Shown here: positions 1 through 11,337 of the stretch, in pieces | Numbering within the stretch: position 1 is the first letter of the stretch | How the letters are laid out: each line of letters starts with the position of its first letter | Assembly (NCBI GenBank): GCA_905147135.1 | Contig: LR990056.1 | Coordinates: 16,192,001 to 16,256,000 of the forward strand | Source of the DNA: Blastobasis lacticolella | Lineage: Eukaryota > Arthropoda > Insecta > Lepidoptera > Blastobasidae | Direction of reading: 5' to 3' | DNA: 64,000 nucleotides | Program-made: the position numbers and the translations under genes | Notes under the pieces: model-generated | Databases searched by the model: none | What the model saw: only the letters and a program-made list of their open reading frames with translations | Told to the model about the DNA's origin: nothing

Positions 1-165
1 GGCAGAAATTGAAATGATGAATTTTAATTTCTGTTACGGGTCTGGGTGTTCTATGTATAATAAGTATGTATTTAACTGTATATAAGTAGTTTATCAGCTA
101 TCTAGCACCCATAACACAAGCTTTGCTTACTTTGGGGCTAGATGGCGCTGTGTGAATTTGTCCAC
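1..165 (+). mobile_element. SINE-A tail, cut by the window edge
   Basis: Begins in the CAGAAATTGAAATGATGA block and carries the family body: TTAATTTCTGTTACGGGTCT, then CACAAGCTTTGCTTACTTT, then GATGGCGCTGTGTGAA. The same body follows a tRNA-like head at 27054 and 31062, so this is the 3' part of that SINE; its head lies outside the window. Confidence 0.8.
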
Positions 166-633
166 AATTATTTATTTATTTATTTAAAGGGTTAAAATTA
201 TTAACGATGACATACCTCTATGTCTACGAAATTGTGATATTTGTGCGAACAAATCTGGATCTTTTCCCGCATGTTGAGAGCGCACGGCGTCGAGACCTGC
301 TCCATATCCATCCTTGCAAGACCGCTTTATTTTATAAGAGTGCTTTGCGATGGCCCCTAAATTGTACAACGCGATCCCAAAAATTATACGCCAAGTAGAA
401 AATATCAATAAGTTTATGAAACAACTGTACAGTTTTCTTGTTGGGGTGTTTTACACAATTGACGAGTTTCTTTTGGCGTGCAAGGAACATAAATATACAG
501 TAAGAATGTGACTTTGGATATGTTTAATAAAATAGGAACTTATGACATTTTATATTATTATTGAATTTATTTTGACATATTTTATATGTATGTTAATAAT
601 AAATTTTATTATTTTGACATTGTCGTCAAATTA

Positions 634-827
634 TTAACGTTGCTTTCCATGTGACTTTCTTGTGGGAGTCTTTGGTGTTGCTGTGCTTGTTCTGTTTTCC
701 GATGGGCTGGTCGGTTCTGACTTCGATGCTGAGACTTCAGGTGCCGCCCCCGTGGTAGTGCTGGGCTCGGATAGGGGTAAGAGGTTTGTGGCCTGCTGGA
801 ACATATTGGCTTGGTTGGTCGGCTGTC
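634..827 (-). CDS. Last coding exon (distal isoform) of an unrecognised host gene
   Basis: On the minus strand a pyrimidine-rich tract ending TTTCCCTTTTCAG precedes this exon, a textbook 3' splice site. The exon opens with two bases that complete a codon, matching the one-base overhang of the donor at 2877. It encodes 64 residues to a TAA at 634-636. The peptide is low in complexity and rich in Ser, Thr, Pro and Ala, includes ATNLLPLSEPS, and ends in a basic stretch, KSHGKQR. It has no transmembrane segment or known domain. I do not recognise the family. Exon status rests on the splice signal and on frame agreement with the exons at 2877-2945 and 23895-23934; no transcript has been seen. The tail composition suggests a disordered C-terminus. 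Confidence 0.6.
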
Positions 828-984
828 CTGAAAAGGGAAAGAAATAATATGAAAAAGACAAGGAATAAAGAGGAAATATCGGCTTACCTATACTAAGGTT
901 TCGATTCCATTTTCTCAGAAATGTATTATTGAATTTTTAGGGGTTCCAACCTTGCTAGCCATTAGAAGGATTGCCAGCTTAAGT

Positions 985-1065
985 GGTAGTAAGCAGAACA
1001 GATGGCCGATGGGGCAGTAAAGTTCTCGAGTGGCGACCACGTACCGGAAGTCCCACTAGGAATTT
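985..1065 (+). mobile_element. LINE-G fragment (C-terminal end of a non-LTR polymerase gene)
   Basis: The stretch GTTCTCGAGTGGCGACCACG followed by TACCGGAAG is the start of the C-terminal segment of a common insect LINE second ORF. The same segment, more complete, occurs at 12795-13035. Only a decayed fragment is present here. Confidence 0.55.
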
Positions 1066-1514
1066 CTGTTATAATTGAAATTACGTTGGTCACGACATTT
1101 TTGCAATTCTACAACCAAAGCAAACATAGCTAAATATATTTCCATTCCTTTCGGGTACGACACCAGCCAGAAATGCTTCTGCATGGGTATAAGTAAGTCA
1201 TATCAGCAAGAACCTGGTATGGTGTCGTCCTCATCGGTGGTTCCGTCGTCTGTACTTGTATTTTGAGCAACCAAGCCCAGCGGGTGGCACGGGTCACCAC
1301 CCAAGGGACTGGTTCGCTCCGGATACATTTGAAAATAAAAATACAAAACTATATGTAGATCCCTACACAAAAGACCTAAGAGGCAAATATATCTAAAAAT
1401 TGTATTGCAAAAATAGATCTTGTCTAAGTAAATAACCATTACTATGTTCTTTACTATGCGTTCTCATTATTATCGTTAGCGTCTTTTTGATAAGTGAACG
1501 CACTGCGAGCAGTA

Positions 1515-1640
1515 TTAGCGCTATGTTTGGTCAATTTTATTCATTTTGTCGGACGCATAGTACCGATTCCCACTCAAGTATTATCAATTGGAACCCTGTG
1601 TGTTCACGCGCACTGTGAGACCTCATAGAAATGTATCTGA
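1515..1640 (-). repeat. Dispersed repeat, inverted copy at 6760-6865
   Basis: CATTTTGTCGGACGCATA, then CTCAAGTATT, then TGTGAGACCTCATAG. The reverse complement of this block, with the same order of landmarks, is at 6760-6865 (TGAAGTCTCACAGTGGACGC through CGTCCGTCAAAATGAATAAA). It is probably the end of a transposon; the family is unknown. Confidence 0.5.
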
Positions 1641-1737
1641 CTAGAGTGCCATAAACTTGTCTGACTCGGTGGCCAAAGCTAAACCTAAGAGTCACCATGT
1701 CAGATATGTTTGTTAGTCTACGGGTGTTATAGTCATT

Positions 1738-1905
1738 CATCATCATCATAGCCAATAACAGTTCACTGTAGGACTTAGGACCTCTCCCATAAGAGGAGAG
1801 GTTATTGCCATAATGTCCACGCATGGCAGGCAGGTCGAAAGCCTCAGTGTTGTAAGTGTTAAAACGCTGCTGCCCATTTTCGAGCCTACGGAGACTCTAG
1901 AATCA
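1738..1905 (-). mobile_element. Rep-C copy, 3' part
   Basis: Reverse complement of the Rep-C consensus: CATCATCATAGCC, CAGTTCACTGTAGGACTTAG, CTCTCCCATAAGAGG, then GGCAGGCAGG and GGAGACTCTAGA. The true ends of this family are set by the copy at 47075-47332. Confidence 0.75.
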
Positions 1906-2179
1906 GAATCAGAATCAGAAATCATTTATTGTATAACTGTAGTGTACATTGTAGGTGATATTTGATTTATAACAGAACTATAACAGTTTACCCAAATTTG
2001 GGTGTACAATAGTATATTATAATATTACAATTTCCATTACTATTAAACTAATAATGTCATAACAATCTCTAATAGTGTCTCTAGATGTTTTGCTTCGAAA
2101 ACTTTAGTCGCCTATTATGACACCCTCGCGTGAAAACGGTTGGTTCCATATTATGACGTTGTATAGGAGACATCATAAC

Positions 2180-2365
2180 GGCCTCGTATATGGAAAACTA
2201 AAAAGTTATCACATGATTGAAAGATTCGCAAATGCTTTGAGAAACCTTAAATCAAGAGGGAATAGGTATCTTCTAGGCACGCATGCTACATCTGCGACCT
2301 CATCGTCGCTTTCCATCAGGTGAGTTGAGGTCAAATGCAAGCCTATTGATAAAAAAAAACTCAAG
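2180..2365 (+). mobile_element. Rep-I copy (LINE 3' end with A-rich tail)
   Basis: Ends CCTCATCGTCGCTTTCCATC, AGGTGAG, GTCAAATGC, then an A-run at 2350-2359. The copy at 22420-22606 shares this order (CATCGTCACTTACCAACAGG, TGAGATGACGGTCAAATGCC, A-run). This is typical of a lepidopteran LINE 3' untranslated end. Confidence 0.6.
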
Positions 2366-2876
2366 GGGAGTTGATGCAGCGCCAGCATTTGATTCAAATC
2401 TGTAAACATGACTTTTGAAGACCCTCAAGTTGTAGAGCAAATGAAAGGCTTCGTCATTCCAAATCATGCACTTAGAAAGGCTAATGATGGCTTATTTATA
2501 TATTTCACGATATATTATATATTTATAAATTATTAATATATATTGATTAACAAACTATACAAAAGAGCATGTACATTGCTGACTGTGCGGTGTTTCCGGG
2601 TGGTAAGTGGGCGCACTGAAAACCAGCGTTGTGGTACGCGTCAAGCGGCCACATCATACCGAGGGGATCTAGTTGCACTGGAAACCGCGACGCGTCATTT
2701 TTTTCTAACATTATTATTATTATTTTATGTACGCTTAGTTCCTTGTGTTTTTTGTTGTACCTATTTATCGTGTCGTGGTATCTACGTGCAAAAGAAGACA
2801 TTTCTTCTTTCTTTCTATCTTTCTGATGCACATACATCAATTAGTAGGTACTACAAGTAAGTAGTATATAACTTAC

Positions 2877-2945
2877 TTTTTGAACCAACGGACCGGTATT
2901 TAGGCAGCTTTCCTTCTGCTTCTTTTGCTGGCGGCATTTTGGAAC
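2877..2945 (-). CDS. Cassette coding exon of the unrecognised host gene
   Basis: The exon is bounded on the minus strand by TTGTTGTTGCAG upstream and GTAAGTTATA downstream, both consensus splice sites. It is 69 bases long, an exact multiple of three, and is phase 1 on both sides, so it can be included without breaking frame. It encodes a lysine-rich peptide including MPPAKEAEGKLPKYRSVGSK. It joins in frame upstream to the start exon at 23895-23934 and downstream to the last exon at 634-827. The upstream intron would be about 21 kb and would span the nested transposons. I do not recognise the protein; the charged, proline-containing sequence suggests a linker rather than a folded domain. It is too short to stand out as an open reading frame on its own. 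Confidence 0.6.
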
Positions 2946-3129
2946 CTGCAACAACAAATTGTTTGCATAACGTTATAAAATAATTCACAGAAAATACAGC
3001 TCTATGAGCTGTATTGAGTGCAAAAAATTAGGTCCCTTTTTGTATCACGACTTTTGAAAAGCAGGTACGCGTAACGTAATACTTTTGACTGTCGACTGAA
3101 TTCTGTCGAATTTAATAAGCACATTAGAG

Positions 3130-3550
3130 GGGGTCGGTAACCGGGCGGTTGAGTATCCAACTCGTAATTGAGAGGTACTGGGTTCGAATCCCGCTGCGGC
3201 CATGTACCAAGGACTCTTTTCTGAGTTATGTTCTTTAGTTGAATTGTAACCGATGCTCTCACGGTGAGGGAAAACATCGTGATGAAACCTGCAAATTCAG
3301 GCAACTGGATTTGTAACCATGATCCAATCTGGTCAAGTTCCCCTGGTAGCAGGGTCACAGAGGTCAGATGGTAGTCGCTCCACTGTACACCTGATCGCCA
3401 AATTCTGGATCATGGTCAAAGGGGAGCCCGGGCCTTCGTTCTCGAGAGCACAACCGGGACATTAACAACGGGACAAGACAACGCAAGATAGTCCACGACA
3501 AAGTCATCCGAAGAGGCCACGACCCTCAGCATCGAGGATAAACAAGGAGG
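3130..3550 (+). mobile_element. SINE-B, near full length
   Basis: The head GGTAACCGGGCGGTTGAG through GGTTCGAATCCCGCTGCGGC reads as a tRNA-like A and B box (tRNA-Ser or -Leu type). The body includes TGACTCTTTTCTGAGTTATG, GATGCTCTCACGGTGAGGG, CATGATCCAATCTGGTCA and GGTCAGATGG, ending near GACATTAACAACGGGACAAG. The last 80 bases (CCACGACCCTCAGCATCGAG) resemble the end of another LINE, seen in reverse at 27935. Confidence 0.85.
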
Positions 3551-3825
3551 AGGCATGTATGTATTAGAGTGATTTCATCGGAGAACAAAATTAGCTATAA
3601 ATAAAAGTCAAAGTAAAATTTCGTGTCAGTATGATTTGATTATTTTATCAAGCGTACTTATCAGACGGGGTACTCTTAATCGTTCCTAACAACAACTTAC
3701 CATATAATCGCATGTGTTATCTAAAGATTAGCTATGGAAGGTTATGGTGTGACTATTTGCTGTTGCGTATTTTATTACACATTATATATTCATTATTGTT
3801 CTATTGTTATATAATATGGCAGACA

Positions 3826-3955
3826 AACAGGCACGCGAGCCTCCTGATGGTGCGTGGTTACCGCCGCATATGGACATCAGCAACATCTGGGGCGCTACCA
3901 ATGCGTTGCCCGCCTCTAAGGAGACTTTGAACGATCCCATGTCATCTCGATTATA
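3826..3955 (-). mobile_element. LINE-D 3' end
   Basis: Read on the minus strand, a decayed ORF end is followed by the 3' untranslated block containing the reverse complement of GCAGACAAACAGGCACGCGA. The longer copy at 43056-43345 shows that this family is the C-terminal end of a LINE polymerase. Confidence 0.7.
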
Positions 3956-4324
3956 GGTACAATGTTTTCATCCTTAAAGAACTTCAAATTAAAGACAGGA
4001 TTCAATTAAAACAGGAGACAATTTCGTCAGCTGTGCAGCTATGAATAGGTACTCAAATTTTTTAGTCACATCTTCAGAAATGATAACTGAACAGAAATGT
4101 TTTGTAAACATAGTTAGGTACGCAAAAATATTCTAAATCAAAAGCTCTAAGGTTTTACCAACACACCAGATAAGGTGTGGTCCCAAAAACTTGTTGGACC
4201 GGTATATATTAAAAGGTTACTTGTTTTGTGTAATCCTTTTATCTGACCCTTTCCTATGCCGATGTAATATCGGACATAACTTTGCAAGGAAAATTTAAAA
4301 CGTGGGAATATGGGAAATAGGTGC

Positions 4325-4515
4325 CTGAATCCGCCGGTATCAGGGCAAGGCCCCGTGGGCGACCCAAGAAGCGATGGATTGACATCGCTGAGTCGTATGT
4401 GAGAGCCAACGGCTTACGACGAGAGGATGCCGAAGACCGGACGAAGTGGAGAAGATTGAGTAGGAAAGCGGACCCGGGCAGAAGCCGCGATAACCGCTAG
4501 GACGACGACGTAAGT
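4325..4515 (+). mobile_element. LINE-F fragment (polymerase C-terminus)
   Basis: Encodes, with frame damage, the pattern RPKKRWIDIAES, then RANGLRREDAED, then KWRRLSRKADPG, typical of the extreme C-terminus of certain insect LINE ORF2 proteins. Other copies lie at 31840, 49225, 51590, 51915 and 58995. No intact ORF is present. Confidence 0.7.
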
Positions 4516-5429
4516 ATTTTCCTGCGTAACGAATGATTTTCTGAAAGTTATAAGTAAGTTGAATTGGGGGGGAGTTGTAAGTAAGTCTAAGTTTAAAGTA
4601 AGTTGAATTGGAGTAATCGGGGAGAGGCCTTTGCCCAGCAGTAGGATGATTCGGGCTAATATAGATATAAGTAAGTTAAAGAAACACGTCATATTATTAG
4701 ATCAACGATGTAGCTATAGTATCTTTAACGAACGAAGACAAAGAACAGATAAATTGACCACTGACTCATCTGCCAGGTAGATAGAAAGTTGTCCGGACCT
4801 CGATTAAAATTCTGCGTGACTCAGGGAAGCAATTTCTACCGGTACCATGGATGTGGTCTTGTGTACCGTTCAAGTTTATGGTAGACTGACAATGGTAAAG
4901 GAAAATAAACATACATATGATATGAAAAGCAAGACGCAGAAAGTGAGAAAATTAGGTATCCTTGTATGTTTCAGTTTCGCAGATAAGAAATTTCCTTGAC
5001 ACATTTTAAAGGTATGTTCCGGGTTTCCTATAGCGTACCTTTGTCTATGAGTAGCTCGATATTTCGACGCAGTTGCATGCATCAAGGTCACTGGACGACT
5101 GAGGAGTTAGGGAGTCTTTATCGATATATCGGGCTACTCGTAAACAAAGGTGTATAAGATTTTATAATCATATTCCTGAATGTATTATTAATTTGCCTGA
5201 ATCATAATTTAAAGAAGATTTTTTCATTATAGGTGAAAACAACTTTAATGAAAAAAGCCTATTATAAAATTGATGAATATATCAATGACAAAAATGTATG
5301 GTGTACTACTAGCTCTTCCAAATAGGAAGTTATTTATAAATTTACAATTTTGTAAATTGGGTGAGGATGATTTGATATGGAATAGTCATTGAATAATAAA
5401 TATTTTTTTAATGTGTACGCATGTGTTGT

Positions 5430-5670
5430 CAGTGCATGCTCACTTAAAAGTCTGCCTGGTGGTGGCGTGGTGGTCGTTCACTTCCCTCAAATATGGTTGA
5501 ATTGGATGAAGGCTGGGCCCTGCGTCATGCTCGTGAACGGGTGCTACTTTGGTGGACTGGCCTGCGGTGGGCGGCCTTGTTATCCGTTAGATTTTTGACT
5601 TTTGAAAAGAGATTAATTAACGTAATCCTAATTCAATAAACACTTTTTCATTTTCATTTTCATTACGCCG
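5430..5670 (+). mobile_element. Rep-E copy, 5' half
   Basis: TCACTTAAAAGTCTGCCTGG, TTCCCTCAAATATGGTTGAA, GGCTGGGCCCTGCGTCATGC and GGTGGACTGG align in order with the reverse complement of the complete Rep-E copy at 9646-10087. The last 60 bases diverge into an AT-rich tail. Confidence 0.65.
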
Positions 5671-6759
5671 TAGGAAACCCAGAACATACCATTAAAATGT
5701 GTGATAGTAGCCACGATAGTTCAAAACATCATACAATTTCTTAATACGTATGTACGAATGTAAAAAGTTGTCACTAAAAACTTATGAATGCAAATTTTGC
5801 TTTGGTTCTGATCAAAACTTGCATACAACACGACCAATAAAACTTCGAAATAACGCAATAAAAATTACCCAATAGTAGCCACCGTTTTTCCGTTTGCTGT
5901 GAACATATACACTGACAATAACAAAACATTCCGAATTAAATGCTAAAGTCATGACTAATTTCTGAGCTAGAATCGAAATCTTCTACAGTTACAACTAGTG
6001 CCGTCACAGACTCAAATATGCTTCAGTTATTCGAAGAATTTCATTATATTTTTTGTAGGAGGTACTAGTTATCAAGATTTATCAGTGGAGTAATGCATTG
6101 AACCATTACTCATTCTCACTTTTTAGTTAGAATCTAGAGCAGCGACAAGCAGCTGTCCGAATACAAGATAATACTATTTTGGACCCCATACAAACCATAG
6201 GCAGGCGCAGACTACATTGTTCCACTTAAACCCTGCGACAAAGAATAGCCTGTTGGGTCAAATTCCTTACTCTTGCGTTGTATCTTGTAATTTGTGATTT
6301 TCCATAAAACCAGTTTCATTGAGGACATTACAATTTGTCAATACTCCTTAAATATAAATTTCGTAAGTTATGTTTACATTGAGTTGAACTCTGTTTTAGA
6401 TGACATGTCCATTATAGCATAGGACAATTACCCGAAAGATCTTTGCCATTTCTATTGTGAGCTGATAAGTACAGTTACTATGTCACTGTGTCGAGTGTGG
6501 GCAAGACACTTTAAGGTACTTATCTCACCTCATCTTGGAGTAACAGGATCATGGGTCTGTGACTCGTGACTCTGTTAGAAATTTGGTCATCCGCTTCTGG
6601 TATTACTCATGTAGGTCAATCATCGTTGCGAAATTTTATGATCATTCTAAAGTAACTTGTAGTTTGCAACTTTATTTGTGGAGTCTACTTACTTTTTCAG
6701 TTAGGAAAATAATAGCTATGAAAAGTTTAAGACTGTCAACCGTTTCAGAAACTTTACTA
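5671..6759. other. No gene seen
   Basis: AT-rich sequence with short chance ORFs only, no splice-bounded exon that I could find and no repeat family recognised. Confidence 0.4.
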
Positions 6760-7004
6760 TGAAGTCTCACAGTGGACGCGAACGCACAGTGTTCCAACTG
6801 ACCATACTTGAGTGGCGATCGGTATTATGCGTCCGTCAAAATGAATAAAATTGACCAATCAAAGCAGAACACTTATTAAGTTTGCTCAAAGAATTTTGTG
6901 GAGGAAAATGTTGTGTAGTTCTAATGGATGTCCGAGATATTTTGGAAGATTTTTTATTGAAGCGGGTTGTTTTTGAGTCATATTTTACTTGTTTTGTATA
7001 CAAA

Positions 7005-7085
7005 GGTGGCAAACAAGCTTACGGTCTTATGTAAGCAGTCACCGCAGCCTATGGACGTTTGCAATACCACAGGTATCACCCACTT
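7005..7085 (-). mobile_element. LINE-D-related 3' end
   Basis: Contains GGTGGCAAACAAGCTTACGG and CAGTCACCGCAGCCTATGGA followed by CGTTTGCAATACC. This is the reverse complement of the 3' region at 24553-24787, where it follows a recognisable LINE C-terminus. Confidence 0.65.
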
Positions 7086-7199
7086 TATATTTATTTCTTT
7101 AAAGATCGCGTTGATATATTCCGGTATAAAGGATAAGACAGGCCGTGCAATCTGCATTGCTACTTTATCACATTACAAGTATTGTTCGTAAAGAATAAT

Positions 7200-8290
7200 T
7201 TCATTAGAATCCCAAATGTAAATTCATTTTGACACATATAAAAGGGCATTTTAAGGCAACAATATAATGAATAAATAATCTCTAAACCGTTGCGGGTCTA
7301 CCTAATATAAAAAGCATGTGTCGAAATCAAGTATTCTAATAATAGTGAAAGCGATGTCCCCCACAGCGTTTGTCTGTCTGAACGCAATAGTATCCACATT
7401 CCAAGGAAGTTAACCATTGTCGGTTATCATTGGATGGACTAAGATGATAATATGCTTATTTATATAACAAAGTAAAAGTCAATTTTATATAACAACGCCA
7501 GCTGTATTATGCATAGAAATTTGTTTACACATGAATTCCAAGAAAAGTATCACGGTACATAAATAATTCGAACGGAAGAACGTGTTGTACTTACATTACA
7601 GTGCAACTGACTACCTAAATAATAAAATAACCTATTGAAATATAATATTATAGACTATACCTATTATAAACCTACTTATTCTTATTAGTGCCTACTTACA
7701 CTGATCTCAAAGATAATATAATTTTAATAATATATGCCTTGGATGTTATATAATAAAAATATATTTTATTTATACGATACAAAGTGCAATGTAAATACCC
7801 AAGATCCAATTATGTTTATATAGCCTTATACTTACTTGATAATGCAATAAAATTGGATTACTGAATTATTTTGTTGCAAAGGATTAATTTCGTTATCGTC
7901 TCACTATATTATGACGCAGTCCAGTCTCTGATGTGATTCTTGACCTTTGGTAGGAGATTCGGAAATGGAAATGGCAAATATTCTTGCAATTTTTTGTTTG
8001 TTTATGAAGGTTCTAACTGTAATGGGAGAAGACGGCGCTTAGAAGTCTCTCTGGAGCGCTCTGAAGAAGAAAAAGAAGGCGTACATATCTAATCTTGCAC
8101 TACTATGAGATACTGTGATAACTTACCTCTTCCCAAAGGTTGTCTGGAAGAGAGTTGTTTTTACTTTTACTTACTTACTAATCTACCTTGTCTTTAAATC
8201 TCATTTAATCAAACGAACATGATACATGCTTCTAAAAATAAATTAGGACGAGTCGAAAATTTTGCAAACCATAAAGATGTACGAGTTTAA
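7200..8290. other. No gene seen
   Basis: Very AT-rich, no convincing coding sequence. At 8128-8160 the block CCTCTTCCCAAAGGTTGTCT matches a segment I believe is common in lepidopteran repeats. Confidence 0.4.
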
Positions 8291-8291
8291 T

Positions 8292-8420
8292 TTTCCAGTC
8301 TATCGAGACTCTAGATCTTTTGCCTTGAAAACATAAGTCGTCTTGTACGACATCCATGAGTGCAAGGGGTTGGTGCCACCACACGGCTAACCGGACACCA
8401 CACGGTTACTTGGTCGGTTA
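8292..8420 (-). mobile_element. Rep-C copy, 5' part only
   Basis: TTCCAGTCTATCGAGACTCT, AGATCTTTTGCC, CGTCTTGTACGACATCCATG, GGGGTTGGTGCCACCACACG: the reverse complement of the start of Rep-C; the 3' half is missing. Confidence 0.7.
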
Positions 8421-9140
8421 TTATGGCTCAATAAATATTTGAGACAGTTATTAATTCTAACGATTAGCTAACTATGTTACTTTTAGCTAATTGCTTCTTG
8501 GTTTTCGGCTATTTGTTTAGTGTTTATGCTTTAATGGCTGCAGCAATTTGGTAATTATTTCCGTCCAATACTGACTAAGGATCATTTTAGTAATGTCGGT
8601 CAAGGTAAACTGTGGCCATTTGGTTCCTGGTTTATTTGATTAGCTGATTTTTTGGTTCACAAAAATTATATCTACAAATTATCAAATATGACAATAATAT
8701 GTGTAGAGAACAAACATGATGGATAGATTTGCTCACATTAACAAATTTTACATTTTATTGCTTTTACTTGCTGAAAGTGTTTCGTGTGTAGATGCCCCGG
8801 TAGAATACCAACTCTTAACATTGGTGATTAAAAGAAAAGAATATACATATTATTTTCAAGTTACGGTATTCCACGACTAGAAAATCAAACTATTCCATAC
8901 CTTTATCAATAAGAACAAGCGTAGATATCAGAAATAGAGTTTTGGGTCCCCGACATCTATTTCACACGTGTGACACGTATTTTGGACCCTAGTTTTGTAA
9001 GATAAATGCTAAATTATGAGTTTTGTTAATTTGCTTTTTGTTAAGTCAAGTTAAAACTATTACGTAACTCTTTTTAGTTATAGGATATATTTGAGGCAGA
9101 GCTGACCATCTGCAAGTTCTAGCAGAAACAGAAAACTAAA

Positions 9141-9212
9141 GGTTCCAAAGGAACTTTCTCCCACGCACACTAAGGTTGTAGAATGAACTACCTGGAGAGG
9201 TTTTCCATGGAG
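9141..9212 (+). mobile_element. LINE C-terminal fragment (LINE-D related)
   Basis: Encodes FQRNFLPRTLRL, a stop, then NELPGEVF on the plus strand, the usual motif near the end of LINE ORF2 proteins. The same block, with TGG in place of the stop, is at 24553-24632. One stop codon and no flanking ORF make it a fossil. Confidence 0.65.
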
Positions 9213-9214
9213 AG

Positions 9215-9308
9215 TAATAAATAAAGAAATAATCAATTTCTGCCCGGCCGAGAATCGAACCCGGGACCTCTTGGCAGGCATGTTGACCACTGAACCACTC
9301 AGGTCGGC
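9215..9308 (-). mobile_element. SINE-A head
   Basis: On the minus strand: CGACCTGAGTGGTTCAGTGG, then AACATGCCTGCC, then GGTCCCGGGTTCGATTCTCG, a tRNA-like A and B box head. It abuts LINE-J at 9309, which ends abruptly inside its polymerase reading frame. Confidence 0.75.
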
Positions 9309-9637
9309 TAAATGCTCTTATTACATCAACTGAATTTCCCCACAAGATTAACCCATAGTTTAACACTGATGAACGTGTCCATGGTAAGCTCTCAACGCTG
9401 CATCTACTGATACGGCACTTCTTAATCTATATCTATATGTATAACGATCCAATCGCTTAACAATGGAATATATGTGGTCATGGAAGTATTATACCTAAAA
9501 ACTTTGTGCAATCAGATTCTTGTATTAAAATATCCTTATATTTTTATTTAATTTATTGGGTTTGAATTATAAAATTGAAATTGTATGAAGTTAGTTCTTG
9601 TCATATTAATACTAAGATTATTTTTATTCATCCATGT
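9309..9637 (-). mobile_element. LINE-J, distal reverse-transcriptase segment
   Basis: Minus-strand frames encode TWMNKNNLSIN, then TKFLGIIL, then HIYSIVKRLDRYTYRYRL and LNYGLILWGNS. These are the ordered landmarks downstream of the FADD active site in LINE reverse transcriptases of the CR1/Jockey type. Frameshifts separate the pieces. The segment continues from 10096-10258 after a Rep-E insertion. Confidence 0.75.
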
Positions 9638-9645
9638 TACAAGAT

Positions 9646-10087
9646 TCAAAATTTCTTTATTGATTAGGACATTAAAGGTAGGAAAGTAGGAAGGAAACAC
9701 ACAGTAACACGCTGACCGCCCTATGGCCGCAGCAATCCCACCCCACGCCAACCACGACCGGACAGCGCTCGACAATGCCAGGCAGAGCCGGACCGCGTTC
9801 AAAATATTATTTAGGTATGTCTAGTATAATTAAGAAAAGCCACCTAAAACTACAGCAAGAGTAAGCCAGTCCACCAAGGCAGCACCCGCTCACGAGTATA
9901 ACGCAGGGCCCAGCCATCGTCCAATTCAACCATATTTGAGGGAAAAGAGCGACCCGGCCCCCACGCCACCGCCAGACAGACTTTTAAGTGACCGTGCATC
10001 ACACATGCTGCATGTGATAGGTAGTCGCTCCCACCCTACTCTATCCTATCCCTACTCTACCGCTACCTTACCCCTACCCTACCTACC
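9646..10087 (-). mobile_element. Rep-E, complete 442-base copy
   Basis: The copy is flanked by TACAAGAT at 9638-9645 and 10088-10095, an 8-base target-site duplication, so both ends are defined. On the minus strand it starts with a G/T-rich simple repeat (10040-10087), continues through TTCCCTCAAATATGGTTGAA and GGCTCTGCCTGGCATTGTCG, and ends TCAATAAAGAAATTTTGAAT. Later copies at 29735 and 61725 share the same 3' end. No ORF is preserved. It is either a SINE or a truncated LINE. Confidence 0.8.
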
Positions 10088-10095
10088 TACAAGAT

Positions 10096-10258
10096 CAGTA
10101 AGGGAATTATTTATATTATTTTTATATTCACATGATTTTTCACCTCTTTTTATGACAGTCGCGTCATCGGCAAACAGTAAAGATTTGTGTTCAGGAACTT
10201 GTGGAAGGTCTAATATAAGAGAAACAATAATGGTCCTAGATTGCTTCCCTGTAGCACT
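10096..10258 (-). mobile_element. LINE-J, reverse-transcriptase active-site segment
   Basis: On the minus strand this encodes the LQGSNLGPLLFLLY motif and then LLFADDATVIKRG, with the FADD catalytic signature of LINE reverse transcriptases. The frame is interrupted between them. It is cut at 10258 by the LTR element and at 10096 by Rep-E. The sequence before the LTR insertion resumes at 15315. Confidence 0.8.
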
Positions 10259-11064
10259 TGTTAGAAAAATAGATAGAGTGTACCGATCTAATGTGTGAAT
10301 TTAAGTATTTAGGGGATTTAGTTAGGTTGGCCTAGTAACTAAGGTTAGAAAGTTGAATGAAATGAAAAATAGGGCACAAAAGTTAAATATAAATTTCTAT
10401 TTATTCAGGAAAGGATATTCACATTCAAACACTGAGATTAGATTAAATGAGATAAGTTATTTATATAGGATAGCAGTCATAGCTAACAAATAAACATGGG
10501 AAATATGCTAATGTATTCTAAACATAATAAAACATAGCAAAATGATGTATAGCGGCTAAATCGCCTGAGGATTACACAAATAAATCATTTAGAAATCAGC
10601 AATAGGCACCATAGTAATACAATACAAGATTATACTTAACTGTGTGGCTGGTCTGGAGCAAAAGTTCTTTCGTCTGATTCTACTAGGTTTATATACCCAA
10701 CGTTTAGCCGGAAATCGGAAGCCGGCACATATTTCAACCAATCATAAGACGTTATTACACTGCCAGTTAAATATGAAGTTATTGTGCCAAAATACTTAAC
10801 CAAAGACATCGAAATAGTTCTTAAAACTATTGTTAATCATTATAGAATTTATTACACAATTACAAATATATCTTTCAGTTAATTAGTACTTAATCTGTTA
10901 AAGAGATTCGTTCTGAAATAAAGAACGAACATTTCGTTCGGAAACATTGAAAACTGCACAGAATATTAATTACTATACGTAAATACTTTAAAGGGAAATA
11001 TTTACAAACTATATTCTATTAAATAAACCATCAAATTAACATAAAATAATTATAATATCTAACA
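10259..11064. repeat. Left LTR
   Basis: 806 bases, TGTTAGAAAAATAGATAG to TAATATCTAACA. It appears identical in length and sequence to 14505-15310. It includes a TATA-like TTTATATACC near 10688. Confidence 0.92.
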
Positions 11065-11337
11065 CGGCCATACTGACTGGACTTCGCTCTCGAAGTCTAT
11101 AAACTTTCATATGTTAGGCAAACATATGAAACATACAAACAAAAACAATACATACAAAAATATATCATCAACAAAATATTATCTACAAAAAGATATTTCT
11201 TTGCACTTTCCACTGAAAGTACTTAATTTCCCAACTAAGGGTCAAATAAATCATAATAACTAAAAACATTTACATTGTTCATTGACAAAATAACCCAATA
11301 ATACATTATGATGAGCTATTTTGTATTGTTAATTTCA

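Noticed and set aside
3002..3358. A 118-codon minus-strand ORF
   Set aside because: It is the antisense of SINE-B; the same peptide type appears antisense to other SINE-B copies.
8124..8155. A 17-base micro-exon candidate on the minus strand between CTCTTCCAG and GTAAGTTA
   Set aside because: The segment CCTCTTCCCAAAGGTTGTCT GGAAGAG looks like a piece of a common lepidopteran repeat, and 17 bases would break the phase-1 frame of the host gene.
9936..10298. A 120-codon plus-strand ORF
   Set aside because: It is antisense to Rep-E, LINE-J and the start of the LTR; no independent coding evidence.
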